From the NCBI GenBank assembly GCA_018873245.2, contig JAEMBT020000006.1, positions 19,304-83,303 of the forward strand: a stretch of 64,000 nucleotides of DNA. Reading direction: 5' to 3'. This DNA is from Archegozetes longisetosus. Lineage: Eukaryota > Arthropoda > Arachnida > Sarcoptiformes > Trhypochthoniidae. Positions within the stretch are counted from its first letter, which is position 1. Every line of letters starts with the position of its first letter. Shown here piece after piece: positions 32,105-44,400 of the stretch. A program made the translations under genes and the position numbers. The notes under the pieces were generated by a model. It was not told where the DNA came from. It was given only the letters and a program-made list of their open reading frames with translations, and did not search any database.

Positions 32105-33195
32105 GGATTTTCAACATGAGCTTTATATATTAATAAACTACAAGTCAAGCTGATTTCAAATATATAAATTTTATTCACCGCAAATGACCAGAACACCGGT
32201 AAAAAAATCCCGAAAAATCTAGTATATAGAAAATTACCGTAAAAGAAATTTATGTAATCATGTTTCAACTCAATCCCATTGAAATTAACAGAATTTCACT
32301 GTTCTGATAATATATTTTGATGGAACCTCAAAATATAAAAAAATATTGAAAAAATGAGAGAACCAAGATTTTACGGGACCTTGGTCTAAAAAAGTACCTC
32401 GTAAACATATATATTTTGAATAAGGACTTAACAATGACGAAAAAATTATGAAATAACGTAGCGTTAATGATGGAAAGTGCAAAACTAGATCTGTATAGTT
32501 GCACGATCACAAGATCCGGGAACCGTTTTCTTGCGGTAATGGCGGAATATAGCTTATAAATATAATCTAAGTTAAAGATCTTGGCTAATAAATGTACCGT
32601 CAGGCATAAATGTGTCATCGGAAGCGCAATAAGGGATGCACTGAGCATCGCTCAGACGATGTTCGGTTGGTTCAATAAGTCAAGCGGTTCGGCTTAGCAT
32701 GTTAAAAGCTGATTGGGAATTCTCCTTGTAGGGTTAAAGTGACCCAGCTAAAATAAGCCAGCAAAAATAACGTCTCAATAATAACTATTATAGTGTTTTT
32801 AAAAATCTATTAATGATTTATTACTTATAATATCAGTATTAATCTATATTAAAAGAGGAATTTCACATATGGCTACGTTTTTCATAATTTTTTCATCCTT
32901 GTCAAGACCTTATTCAAAATATATATGTTTAACGAGGTACTTTTTTAGACCAAGGTCCCGTAAGATCTTGGTTCTCTCATTTTTTCAATATTTTTTTATT
33001 ATTTGAGGTTTCATCAAAATATTATTAGAACAGTGAAATTCTGTTGATTTCAATGGGTTTGAGTTGAAACGTGATTACATAAATTAATTTTACGGTAATT
33101 TTCTATATACTAGATTATTCGGAATTTTTTACCAATGTTTTGGTCATTTGCGGTGAATAAATGTTATTTATTTGAACTCATCTTGAGTTGTAGTT
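32105..33195. mobile_element. ~1.1-kb foldback element
   Basis: Left arm (32105-32450) and right arm (32870-33195) are diverged inverted copies sharing TTCACCGCAAATGACCA, TTTCAATATTTTTTTAT and GACCAAGGTCCCGTAA-type blocks. The spacer has no gene. It lies directly beside the truncated protease fragment. Confidence 0.75.
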
Positions 33196-33224
33196 TCTTT
33201 ATATAGAAAGCTTATATCGAAGCT

Positions 33225-33490
33225 TCAAGTCAAATTGACCCACGAATAGTAACTATTGGCCATTTCTATATCAGATGACCTGTAAAGGAGAGGATAACCC
33301 CCGGAGACCGTCAACAAACAAACAATCAAACAAACAAACAAACAAACGAACGAACGAACGAACGAACGAACTTTACTCCTCATATGTCATCTGAATTGAA
33401 AGTGGTCATCGATATCCTTTCGCAGTTTATCTGATATAGAAATGGCCAATAGTTACCATTCATGGGTCAATTCGACTTGAAATGGTCATC
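33225..33490. repeat. Short inverted repeat with (CAAA)n/(CGAA)n microsatellite
   Basis: Blocks such as CAAGTCAAATTGACCCACGAATAG near 33230 reappear inverted near 33440-33475. Between them lie CAAA repeats turning into CGAA repeats at 33316-33371. Related single-stranded words occur at 4500-4560. Confidence 0.65.
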
Positions 33491-33645
33491 ATTTATATTC
33501 TGTGATCATTTGAAAAGTGTGAAAGAATTGTGCATGGAAGAATTGTGGTAGACCCGTAAATAACAGCGCGGACATAAACAACGCGGATAAAAACAGCGCA
33601 AAACATAAAAGCTTGAAAATGCAAAGCTACAGTATTTCACCAACG

Positions 33646-34453
33646 GTAGCTCTAAATGATTTCACACAAAAAAAACAAATTCGATTATCCATATTACAAT
33701 TCATGTACTGTTGTTGATAGGAATACTGTTTTCATGTCTGTGACCTATCGGTTAATGTAAACAATCAAAACTATTTTGTGAGGTCAGTGAATATTTCAAA
33801 AAAGAAAGCCAAGCAAGAAAGTGCTTCAAAAATTTGTGAAATATTGGGATTAAACCTTGTTAAAATTGCGAGAGAAAATAATATTGAAGCTTCAAATCTT
33901 GATCATTTAAAACGGAAGCTGGATAATAAAAACTGTTCACCACCAATTATATTAAAGACAAAAAACAAAAATGAACGTTTAGTTTATATAAAAGACTTAG
34001 AAATCGGTGTTATGTTTAGTGAAACTAGTGCTAAAGCCAGTGTCGAGAAAGCATGTGAAAAGCTTCTGGTGAAAATAGATTAAATAAGTCAAAATCATCT
34101 TTGTCGGATTAACAACTTTAACTATTAAACAATAATAAATATTCAGAAACTGCATCATAAAAAAGACCTTTATGTATGATTTGTAAGAGATCAAGTTTAT
34201 TCCGAAAATGCCTGAGAGTCATACAAAAAAGTTAAATAAATTTCTTCAACGAAATAAAAAGAGAATTACAAAACCTATTTTGCTGGATCATACGATCAAA
34301 GGAAAGTATAATTTTGTGACAGTTTCTGTAGTTTATAAAAGTAAAAAATTAAAATTAAAAACGTATGGATGTGCATTATCAAAAACCAAGGCTTTGGATA
34401 AAGCAAACGAGAATTTGTTAAGAGCTATTAATACTTATGATAATCAAAAATAA
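33646..34453 (+). pseudogene. Protein with three dsRNA-binding domains, frameshifted
   Basis: Three successive dsRBD patterns are visible. Domain 1 (33646-33850) starts MQSYSISPTVALNDF and ends with the classic basic helix SKKKAKQESASKICEIL, but crosses two frames. Domain 2 (about 33920-34080) ends SAKASVEKACEKLL. Domain 3 is the open frame 34208-34453, ending SKTKALDKANENLL. dsRBD proteins bind double-stranded RNA, either as RNAi or PKR-type partners or as viral suppressors. The row of three is unusual next to mobile elements. At least three breaks separate the parts, and splicing could explain some of them. Confidence 0.55.
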
Positions 34454-34463
34454 TAATGATTTG

Positions 34464-35938
34464 CGAAATTCCAAAGGTTACTGTGAAGCTTATTCCGAGA
34501 AAAATATTTCGAGAAAAGATTTCAATAATATCTTTGGAGTTGAAAAACTCCGAGATATTGTTAATAACTCAAACAAAAATGAATTAATGTAATCAAAAAA
34601 TTTTGCAAACTCGAAACAACAAACTTACGTATGTAGTCTTTGCTATAATTTATATTATGATAAAAATCATGTTACAATCATACTCTGAAACATTTCGATA
34701 CAATTAAAATATATTCTTGTAAGAATTGTAATACCAAATTATATTCAAATCTACTCACTAATCACAAATCACAAAACCATAATATTGAGTTTACAAATGA
34801 AGGTTTATTCATCAGTAATTGGGTAAACTCTTGCCTAGAAAACCAACTTGAATTTCTTAAGAAAGACATAAGCGACGCAAAATATTCTATTGACCTAAAA
34901 TGCCAACTGTGTTCGATTATGTTTTCAGTAAATAGTAAATTTAATAGTTTGCTAAAAGAACCAGTTTTCAGACTTTAAAAGATTTCATAGATCATATATA
35001 TAAACACTATAACTTTTATACTGTCAAATGTAGCATTTGTATAAAAGAAATATTTTTAATTAATGACACAAATTATCTGATTGAACATTTAAAAATTGAA
35101 CATTCAGATCAAATTCATGTTAAACAACTTTTTTACAACACGGCAAGACCTAGCTTGAATAATTGCCAAAAGTATTTCTTGAAGAATAGTTTCTTGTTAA
35201 GCAACGTTGATATTGTAGAAAAGAAAGCAAGTCAAATACTTAACAAGATTACTTCAATAGATGTTGGTATATCATTAGGCTCAAACCTTAGAAGTTTTAC
35301 AGATACAAATAAATACGAAATTAAAATCTTCAGTAACATTATAGTTACAGAGATTACTCAAAATGAATTCGATACTTTAAACGGAAATACAAAACTTAAT
35401 AACAATATTGTCGACACATGTCTTTTGGTAATCAAGGATAGATTAAATTCTGAGAATAGCGAAAAGTACAAAACTTTTATATTTGATTGCAGCTTTTATG
35501 AAAATCTTTTTTCGAAAGATAGAATTATTTTTCGTAACCGAAAACTTAAGATTAATCTCTTTGAATTTGAATTAATTATAATACCTATCTTATATAAAAG
35601 TCATTGGTTTTTGGTAATTGTGCATTGCGACAAAAAAATAGTAGCTGTAGTAGATCCATATTTCTATAATTATAACGAATTTGGAATACAGGTCGTTAAA
35701 TTTTTAGAACTTCATGCTAAACTTAATAATTCAAAATTCGAGAAAAAAATGGTCTATTGTTAATCCAAGAAGAGAAGAAATATTTAATCAATCTGATCAA
35801 TTTAACTGTGGTGTTATTTTGTTATTATTTGTGGAAAAACTTATTAAGAAGCAAACTATAACAGACTTAATTGATCTACAAACTGCCAGAATAAAATTCA
35901 AGCAATCGATCAGTGAAAATAACATTAAAATACAGTGA
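34464..35938 (+). pseudogene. Zinc-finger plus Ulp1-type (C48) protease ORF, broken
   Basis: The 5' half (34590-35110) has three Cys-Cys/His-His clusters (YVCSLCYN; KCQLCSIM; KCSICIKE) spread over frames. The 3' half (35155-35938) reads a Ulp1-like cysteine protease: LYKSHWFLVIVH with the catalytic His, then AVVDPYF with Asp, then QSDQFNCGVILL with Gln and Cys. The frame slips near 35755. Ulp1-type domains occur in several transposon families as well as in SUMO proteases. I cannot decide which element this one belonged to. Confidence 0.6.
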
Positions 35939-36239
35939 ACTCGACAAATGTGTGTTAATTAACAGAAGTTTCATGAATCATATGGACATTCTATAAAAAA
36001 TGGTTTTAAAGAAATCGTCTAAAAAAATAATTTAATATAAACTAAAAGCTTAGAAAATCACCATTAGAAGTATGAATAAAAAGATGAATTTTTCTAACAA
36101 ATCATTACGGAAGAAAGAAGAATATTGTGAAATAGAAAAATATTATTTAGTTTTTATGTTTATTCAGTTTTTTTTCTTCGTTTTAAGAATAAGATATTAA
36201 TCTATTTTTGATAAGATAAAAATAAAGTAATTGTAGAAA
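35939..36239. other. AT-rich spacer
   Basis: No gene or named repeat is seen. Confidence 0.4.
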
Positions 36240-36707
36240 CTGTAGTTACATCTTTTAGGTGTCCTAAGTTTTTAGTTGCAGTACAGGTAAATTTCCAATT
36301 GACTATGTATTGTTTACCTAAATTACAAGTATTTTGATGTAAGAATAATTTTTTCCATTGAGCTAAATATAGTAAGTTTAGGACATCAAAAAGAGTATAA
36401 AAGCAGAAGTGATTTCTTATTAAGAACAGTCTTATTTCTTACTTTGTACTGTAAAGTATGTAAGAATACTCTCTTACTCTGTACTGTATAGTATGTAAGA
36501 AATCTCTCTTACTTAGTACTGTATGGTATGTAAGAAAAGTAATAGTTAATAACTGTTATTGTATCGATATATATATATATTTGTATTAATAAAAGAAGAT
36601 TTCTATTAAAAGTAAGTTGTAACTTAATTTTCTACTAAAGCACAATTCTATCGAGTCCTATTAGACTCTCTGATAGAATTATAGGTAACTACGGATTGGG
36701 ATCTTAC
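36240..36707 (+). repeat. Possible solo LTR or promoter-bearing repeat
   Basis: TATAAAAG at 36396, three partial ~40-bp tandem copies with GTATGTAAGAA (36443-36540), a possible AATAAA-type signal near 36587, and an end ATCTTACA followed by TTGAGGCCCCCCG resemble an LTR and leader. The sequence after the end does not start TGG, so a primer site is not confirmed and no second copy is seen. Confidence 0.35.
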
Positions 36708-37554
36708 ATTGAGGCCCCCCGATTCCAATTCGTACAACTTGGACAAACACACACACGCATGACTCTACAAAAAACATTTAGATCGGGTCTTTCGTGTATA
36801 GATGATCCCTCATCACAGAAATAAATGTGACAATATTGTACAATATAAATACATACACATATATGAATTATATATAATTTCATGACCCGAAATTGTAGAA
36901 ACCAAGTAGTTTATTTAAACCTATTCGCCTCTGTGTGTAATTTATAATTTGTGAAACGAATTAGATTTAAGGGAAATCTTTTATGTTCCTTTAGAGCAGG
37001 TTGTCGAGTGCTGATTGACTTGGCGCTTCATGTAGTTTACAAAATTAATAATAGAAAGTTCTTGAAAACAATATTTTAGATAAGCCGACAAAAAGAAAAA
37101 TGCTTGTTGCTGCAAAATTTTACAGATAGAGCAGAGAAAAATTCTTTTTCTAGTTAGAAATATATTTTAAGACTAATCCTATAACTGAAACACTAACCAG
37201 GATCATTGGATCAAGTTATAATGAGATTATAAAATAAGGAACTTATTATTCAGACTGATACAATATATATTTACAATTGTCGGCCCGTTCGATAGAAAGG
37301 CAAAATCGATTTCAAGCTAAGAAATAATTCTTTTTTTCGTCAATGTGAAGATTTGAAGTCGCATTGAACACCGACTAGCTTGTCTGTGAATGAATTCTTG
37401 ATTCCTTCGATCGGATTTAAAGCTTGTAGACTCCATGAAGCGAATGAAAACATAACTGGCTTTCATGATTTCAGTGTACGATATATTATTTTATATTTTA
37501 TATAATATTTATTATGCCATACACATTATATCTCTTTACTCCGAGTCAGTCCTC

Positions 37555-38008
37555 TGCTAAGGTAGAACTCCTTCTACCTTCTCCTTCTATGGACAAGGAG
37601 TGAAAGAGTCGCGCGCGAAGCTATATCTGCTTATATAGGCAGTTTGACGATATTAACTTATACGACGATGTTAACGTACACGATGATATTAACGTACACG
37701 AGGATATTAACGTGCACGACGATTTTAACGTGCACGACGATGTTAACGTACACAAATGAACGATACTAACGTGCAAGAATTAACGATACTTAGGTTAACA
37801 AATTAACAGTAATATCGATCCGTCTCTATTCTCTACAGAAGAAAATAAACCAATCACAAAGCAGAGACTATAACGATATTAACGTTCACATGGTCACGTT
37901 AATATCGTCAAACTGCCTATATAAGTAGGTATAGCTTCGCGCGCGACTCTTTCACTCCTTGTCCATAGAAGGAGAAGGTAGAAGGAGTTCTACCTTAGCA
38001 GAGGAGTG
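37555..38008. mobile_element. Foldback element with tandem TTAACGTACAC repeats inside
   Basis: The ends (AAGGTAGAACTCCTTCTACC, AAGGAGTGAAAGAGTCGCGCG and TATAGGCAGTTTGACGATAT) recur inverted at 37900-38008. The interior 37650-37760 is a tandem of GATATTAACGTACACGA-like units of ~18-20 bp. The outer AAGGTAGAA/TTCTACCTT block itself can form a hairpin. Confidence 0.75.
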
Positions 38009-38997
38009 ACGCGGAGTGAAGAGAGATATATACTTTGTGTAATAAATCATGTATACTATATGCAATATATATATATATATAACAAAGGGGATCATAGAAG
38101 CCAATTTTATGTCGTACCTATTCGCATCTTTATGTAGCCCAAAAGTTTTGAAATAAATTCGATCGAGGGAAATATTTTATTCGAGTGAAACTTTGAGTTT
38201 GAAAAAGATAACTCTGAGCTAAGTGACTGTCTATACTGCCGTCAGTTCGTTGTAGGAGAGAGAAAGGGCGACGCGGAGAGATTTATGTATTCATGTGTAA
38301 TGCGTATTGTACAATATTTATATTATATATTATTTAATAATATATACATAATTATATATATCATGATTATATATATATATAATATCATGTTCCAGGATTG
38401 TAGGAACCATATTTATCTTAAACGTATTTCCCTCGTTATATGTTTTGCAAGTTTTGAAACAAATTCGTTCGAAGGAAATATTTTTTTCGAGTCAGAAATT
38501 TCATGAGTTTGTAGAACATAACTCTGTGCTAAGTGACTGCCTATACTATCGTTAGATCATAGTCGTAGAGAGAGAAAGAGATAAAGGCCGAGAGATTTAT
38601 GTATTCATGTTTAATGCATATTGTACAATATAATTACATACAGATATATAATTTCATGATCCAGGATTGTAGAAACCAGGTAGTTTGATTAAACTTATTC
38701 GCATCTGTGTGTAACTTATAATTTGTGAAACGAATTGGATTTAAAGGAAATCTTTTATGCTCCTCTAGAGCAGTTTGTCGAGTGCAGATTGACTCGACGC
38801 TTCATGTAGTTTACAAAATTTGAAACAAAATTAATAGGAGAAAGTTCTTCAAAAGAATATTTTAGATATGCCGACAAAAAGAATAATGCTTGTAGCTGCA
38901 AAATTTTACAGATAGAGCAGAGAGAAAATTCTTTTTCATGTTAGAAATATTTCTTTAATTATTGTGGCACTAACGATATTATCGTAAAATATACTGT

Positions 38998-39335
38998 TGC
39001 AGTCTAGAGTGAAAGAGTCGCGCGAAGCTATACCTAATTATATAGGCGATTTGACGACACTATCCTCCAAAATTAACGATATTATTATATACAAGGATAT
39101 TAACGTACACAAGTTAACGATACCGATATGCGCAAGATAACGATAATATCGATTAGTCTTTATTCTCCACTGACTTAGAACCAATCAATAATCAGAGAAT
39201 CGTTCTATTACCAAATTATCGTCTTAACGTTAATATCGTCAAACTGCCTATATAAGCAGGTATAGCTTCGCGCGCGACTCTTTCACTCCTTGTCCATAGA
39301 AGGAGAAGGTAGAAGGAGTTCTACCTTAGCAGAAG
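38998..39335. mobile_element. Second, degenerate copy of the foldback element
   Basis: Shares AGTGAAAGAGTCGCGCGAAG on the left and the inverted CTGCCTATATAAGCAGGTAT, GACTCTTTCACTCCTTG and AGGAGTTCTACCTTAGCAG blocks on the right with the copy at 37555-38008. The outer left hairpin is missing. Confidence 0.65.
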
Positions 39336-39809
39336 GCCGACGCGGAGAGATATAATATATATTGCGTAATATATAATATATATAATGAATGGGTTTATAG
39401 AATCCAATTTTATCTTGAACCTATTCGTCTCTTTATGTGGTTTGCAAGTTTTGAAACAAATTCGATCGAGAGAAATATTTTTTTCGAGTGAAACTTTATG
39501 AGTTTGAAGAGATAACTCTTGACTAGGTGACTGTCTATACTATCGTCAGTTCATTGTAGGAGAGAGAAAGGGCGACGTGGAGAGATTTATGTATTCATGT
39601 GTAATGTATATATAATTTCATGAACCAGGATTGTAGGAACCAAGATTATTTTAAACTTATTTTCCTCTTTATTTAGTTTACAAGTTTCGAAACAAATTCG
39701 ATCGAGGGAAATTGAAATTTTACGAACTTTAAAAAGGTAAATCTGAGCTAGGCGACTATCTATACTATCGTCAGTTCATAGTAGTAGAGAGAGATAGGGA
39801 AATGCCGAC

Positions 39810-40130
39810 AGTAGTATATAATATGCCGGAGCTAGCGCACGCCCTTTCACCCTTTTTCACCTTTTTTGAGTAATTCAAAAAATATAGTATTTTAGCATCA
39901 AAATAATACCTATATAAGTAAAACTGTGTACTTCCCTTATTTTTTAAAAAATAAAAAAAATCATGAAAAAGAGCAAGACAAGTAAAATGAGTCAGTGATA
40001 ATACAAAAAAAAAGTTAAAAAAAGTAGTATTTTAAAAGAAAATATATACTACTAAGAACTTAGTTATTTTGTGTAAAAGGGGTGCCCTCCCATCTCACCA
40101 CCTTTCGGATAACAGTACCCGTTGGACACA
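39810..40130 (+). repeat. Left terminal repeat of Polinton A
   Basis: It begins AGTAGTATATAATATGCCGG, which matches in pattern the AGTAGTGTATATATGGCGG end of Polinton B. It ends with AAAAGGGGTGCCCTCCCATC and a GATAACAGTACCCGTTGG block, the same inner block found in both terminal repeats of B (49855-49915 and 61965-62025). An AG start is typical of Polinton ends. The middle part differs from B. Confidence 0.7.
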
Positions 40131-40241
40131 ATTTCTTGAAAAATTTATAATACACTCATGTTATCACAAAATGAAAAGTGAACTCAAAATTTTAGATAAA
40201 AATTATTTATTTCTCATCAACCAATTAAAAGATACAAAGAA

Positions 40242-40561
40242 TTATTTCATATCAGTTTCATCATCCTCAGCTTGACTCATATATTGATTCATATGAGGAT
40301 GATTTACAATAGGCTGACGTGTCATACATTCATATTGTTGAATATTAAGATTGATAGCATCAAGTTCAGTTTCATAAAATATCAGTTTTTCATGTTGAAG
40401 TTTAATGTGTTGTTTCGTCTTCTTTACGTTTTCCAAAACACGGCTTCTTTTTATTTTAAGTTAATATAATTTTCGTTGAATATCGTCAATTTCAGAAGGA
40501 ATAGATTTAGTACATTCATCTAAAAAATTTAATACTCTTTTAGCTCCGTTATTGTTTGACA
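40242..40561 (-). pseudogene. Small coiled-coil protein of Polinton A, one in-frame stop
   Basis: The minus-strand frame starts MSNNNGAKRVLNFLDE at 40561 and runs for 106 codons, interrupted by a single TAA near 40457. It is rich in Lys, Glu and Gln with heptad-like spacing (KLQHEKLIFYETELDAINL), and ends acidic. It is unlike any protein I know. It may be a structural or replication accessory protein. Confidence 0.5.
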
Positions 40562-40887
40562 TATAATATGAAAAAAAAGTAACTTAGCTATGAAAAACAT
40601 GTTTATATATAGTATAGCTTATCATCTCTAGAAACTTCTAGAAGTGAAAGTTGTCCCGTCCCGTCCCGCCCCGTCCCTGATTTCAGTACTTTTTTCTTTT
40701 TTCATAAACAAAAAAAGTTTTTATCTCTATTACTCTTTAAGAATGAAATAAGAAAGATGTTTATAAGCCATATCTAAACAAAGCACTACATCTGTGAAAG
40801 TCCTATTCTTATATACCAATTCCATATCATTTTTATAAACTTCTAGTAGTTTCTAGATAAGGAAACGTCTAGACAACGTTCTATTGT

Positions 40888-41075
40888 GTTTTTAGTAATA
40901 TTTATAGTTTTCACAATGTAACAGATTATCTAATCTGTACGATTAATTTCTTAGTTGCCTCATTGAAATGAAATCAAATACGTCAGTCATGAAACTCATT
41001 CTCATTACAAAAATTTTCTCATTTCGATGAGAATTAAAATGAGCATGTCTATAATAGTATGACGTGTTATATCTT
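40888..41075. repeat. ~190-bp direct repeat shared by Polintons A and B
   Basis: This block (starting GTGTTTTTAGTAATATTTAT) recurs at 51707-51897 with about 90 percent identity. In both places it lies a few dozen bases from a gene boundary in the left part of the element. It contains TACGTCAGTCATGAAACTCA and a nearby TGACGTGTTAT. It is a candidate promoter or replication-control sequence. Confidence 0.65.
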
Positions 41076-41160
41076 TTTTTATTTTAATCACTTATCTACC
41101 TAATCATTTCATCAATAAATAAACATTTGAAATAAAATTAAAATTATTTCCATAAATAAA

Positions 41161-41403
41161 ATGGAATTAAAATATCAATGTTCAAAATTTTTGGAATATA
41201 AGAATGAAAAAGAATATTCTAAAAATAAATGTTATGTTAGAGGTGTAAGTTACTTATGTAAACAATGTTATTGGAATAAATTTAAAACTAATGATAAAAA
41301 GATAAAATGTGAATGTGGATCGGAAATTTTTAAAAGTAGTTTAGCTAAACATAAAATGGGTAATAAACATGTTTTATATATAAAAGAAAATAGTTTGAAT
41401 TAA
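41161..41403 (+). CDS. Small zinc-finger protein of Polinton A, 80 aa
   Basis: Cysteines are arranged in three C-x2-C-like pairs (YLCKQC; IKCECG) followed by HKMGNKH, giving one or two zinc-binding sites, and the protein is Lys-rich. A similar protein is encoded on the minus strand at 57512-57747 in Polinton B. It starts 34 nt upstream of the end of the leader before PolB and may regulate transcription or replication; that is inference. Confidence 0.55.
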   Translation: MELKYQCSKFLEYKNEKEYSKNKCYVRGVSYLCKQCYWNKFKTNDKKIKCECGSEIFKSSLAKHKMGNKHVLYIKENSLN

Positions 41404-41437
41404 TATAATAAATTGATAAAAAATATTTCCTAAATAA

Positions 41438-44400
41438 ATGGTTAACTGGAAGTGTGGAGTTTGTAATAAAGAAATGGATAAATCTCACAAAGCTAGGCAT
41501 ATTAAAACAGCTAAACATATAAGAAATCTGACTAATAATCTACATGGAGAACAACAGCAAGAACAACAAAATGATGTATTTGATTTTGATGATACATTAT
41601 TTGAACCAAATACTAAAACTAAAAAATTTAAATGTAAAATTTGTCATATTAAAGTTGATGATTTAGATAAACATAAGAAAAGTTTTAGTCATGAAAAGAA
41701 AGCTAATCCAGCTATGAATATTTTTGATGAGGTTTATGGACCAATGAATATTGGAAAATCTAGTATTAATTTAAGATGTAAAATATGTGACGAAGAAATA
41801 AAATACATTAATAAGAATAGACATATAAAAAGTTTATCACATCAAGAAAAAGCGGGTTTAATAGTTGATCATGAAATAGAAGTATTTAAAGAAACTTTGA
41901 AGAGACTTGGTACAATAAGGTTTTACAATAATAAAGGATTCAAAACTACTGATGAATTTTTCAAATACTTTGAAGATAAAATATTAGAGTATATTAAAGA
42001 ATATTTAGAGAAACATAATTCTGTTAAACTAAAACTAGTTTTTAAAGTTGAATTTCGAAATATAAATACAGAAAATGAAATTGATCATTTCTTACATTCA
42101 AAATATTCAGCTGTTTTCAAAACAGATGATATACCCATAGAGTTAAATTGTCATATAGAAAAGATAAATCGAAAAATTAATGATCCTAAAATAGAAAATA
42201 ATTCAGGATGGATATTGAATAGAATTTATCATTTAGATTTGTACATCGATAAATATTCTCCTATGAACGCCTCGTCTTATATAGATTTACCTAAAATAAT
42301 TAAAAATAAAAAAGCAGTAATCAATGTGAAAAATACCAATGATAATGAGTGTTTCAAATGGACAATACTATCTGCTTTACATCCAGTGGATAAAGATCCA
42401 CAAAGATTGAGTAAATATATTGAATTCAAAGATGAGCTCAATTTTATTAACATAACATTTCCAGTTCAATATAATGATTATAGAAAGTTTGAATCACAAA
42501 ATAAACATATATCAATTAATGTTTTTGAGTACAAATTAAAAACCAAGAATTATACAAATGATGAAACTGGTAAAACAGAGAAGAAGGAAGTATTATCTAT
42601 ATATCCAATTTACATTACTAAAGAAGAGAAAGAAAGTCATGTAGATCTATTAATTATCAAAGATGATTCAATGAATTCACATTACTGTTGGATAAAGGAT
42701 TTAGTAAAGTTAGTAACAAATCAAATTTCAAAACATGAGCACAAGTTATATATATGTAAGAGATGTTTGTTACACTTTTACAGTCAACAAAAATTAGATG
42801 AGCATAAAATATACTGCAATAAAAATGAACCGCAAAGAGTAATGAGTTCAAATATTGATTTGATTCAATTCACAAATACAAAATCTTTACAAAAAATACC
42901 ATTTGCTATATATGCGGATTTTGAATCAATTTTAAAGAGTATAAGTACAGTTGAACCAGAATCTGATAAATCATTCACAAAACAATATCAAAAACATGAA
43001 CCAATTGGATTTGGTTATCAAATTGTTACAGAACATAGAGCGTATAAAAATTATTCATATCAAGAATATATAGGAATAAACTCTGATGAAACATTTATAG
43101 ATAAAATAATTAAAGAATTAAAGAAAATAGAAGAAGTATATAGAAATCCAAAAGAGATGTTTCCTCTAACTAATAAAGAGAAATATGATTTTAACAATTC
43201 TAAACAGTGTTATATTTGTCAAAAAGATTTTAGTGAAAGAGATATAAAAGTTAGAGACCATGATCATATTACAGGAAAATATAGAGGTGCAGCTCATCAG
43301 TCATGTAATTTGAATTTAAAATTTCCAAATGGAATACCAATTGTATTTCATAACTTATCAAACTATGATTTACATCTATTCATCAAAGTGCTATCCAAAA
43401 AAGCTGAATCAATTGATATCATTCTCAAAAATGAAGAAAAGTTTATTACAGCAATTGCAAAATTTACTGGACTAAAACTAAAAGCAAGATTCATGGACTC
43501 ATTCAGGTTTATGTCAGCATCTTTAGATTCACTTGCAAAAAATTTAAACATTGAAGATCTAAAACATGTCAAAAAACAAATTAGTCTATTATTGTTCAAT
43601 ATAATTTCTGATAAGAATAAAAGAAAAGGTGTATATCCTTATGATTACATAGATTCAGAAGATAAATTAAATGAAACTGAATTGCCTACAAAAGATAAGT
43701 TCTACAGTAGGTTAAATAAATCCCACATATCAGATGAAGATTATAAACTTGCTGAACAAGTTTGGAATACTTTAGAAATAAAAACTTTAAGAGAATATAC
43801 AAAAACTTATATGAAATTGGATGTCTTATTATTAACAGATATATTCGAAAACTTTAGAAATATTTGTTTTGAAATATATGAAATGGATCCATTGCATTTT
43901 TACACAAGTCCTTCTCTCTCATGGAATGCGATGCTTAGAAAAACATGGATAAATTTACCTGTAATAAAAGATTATGATATCTATATAAAATTCGAAAAAA
44001 ATATAAGAGGTGGAGTATCATTCATTGGTCATGGACATTCTATTGCTAATAATCCTCATATGAAAGAATATGATAAGAGTAAACCAATAAAGTATATTTT
44101 ATATTTAGATATGAATAATTTGTATGGAACTGTTATGATTAAAGTATTACCGTGTGGAGAATTTGATATTAGTTCAAAAGAAACAATAGATTATGTTTTT
44201 AATAATATTAATAAAGATTCATTTAATTGGGGAAGTAATGAATCTGATAAAGGTGCAATATGTGGCGTTGATCTGATAATTCCAAAAGATAAACATGACT
44301 ATTTCAAAGATTTTCCATTTGCTGCTGAACATAGAACTGGTAAATTTTGCTTAACTTTAGAAGATAAGTTTAATTATGGAATTCATATTGCTAATTTAAA

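Larger units (their letters stand above)
36830..39800. repeat. Array of related ~300-bp repeats with foldbacks
   Basis: 36830-37200 and 38600-38965 are direct copies (shared GTAGTTTA, CGAGTGCTGATTGACT and GATAGAGCAGAGA-like blocks). A second repeat type with CGATCGAGGGAAATATTTT, GACTGTCTATACTATCGTCAG and GGAGAGAGAAAGGGCGACG occurs four times (near 38110, 38440, 39440 and 39640). No protein-coding gene is supported here. Confidence 0.75.

Noticed and set aside
32083..32648. Minus-strand ORFs of 61-106 codons
   Set aside because: They fall inside the foldback arms and have low-complexity hydrophobic translation without any family pattern.
33316..33371. CAAA/CGAA stretch as a telomere-like repeat
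   Set aside because: The four-base units are an ordinary microsatellite between short inverted repeats and do not match known animal telomere repeats.
36700..36730. Primer binding site after the LTR-like repeat
   Set aside because: The sequence after the putative LTR end does not start with TGG and no second LTR copy was found.
38285..38506. 73-codon ORF in the repeat array
   Set aside because: It is made of AT microsatellite and repeat sequence; its related copies do not keep the frame.
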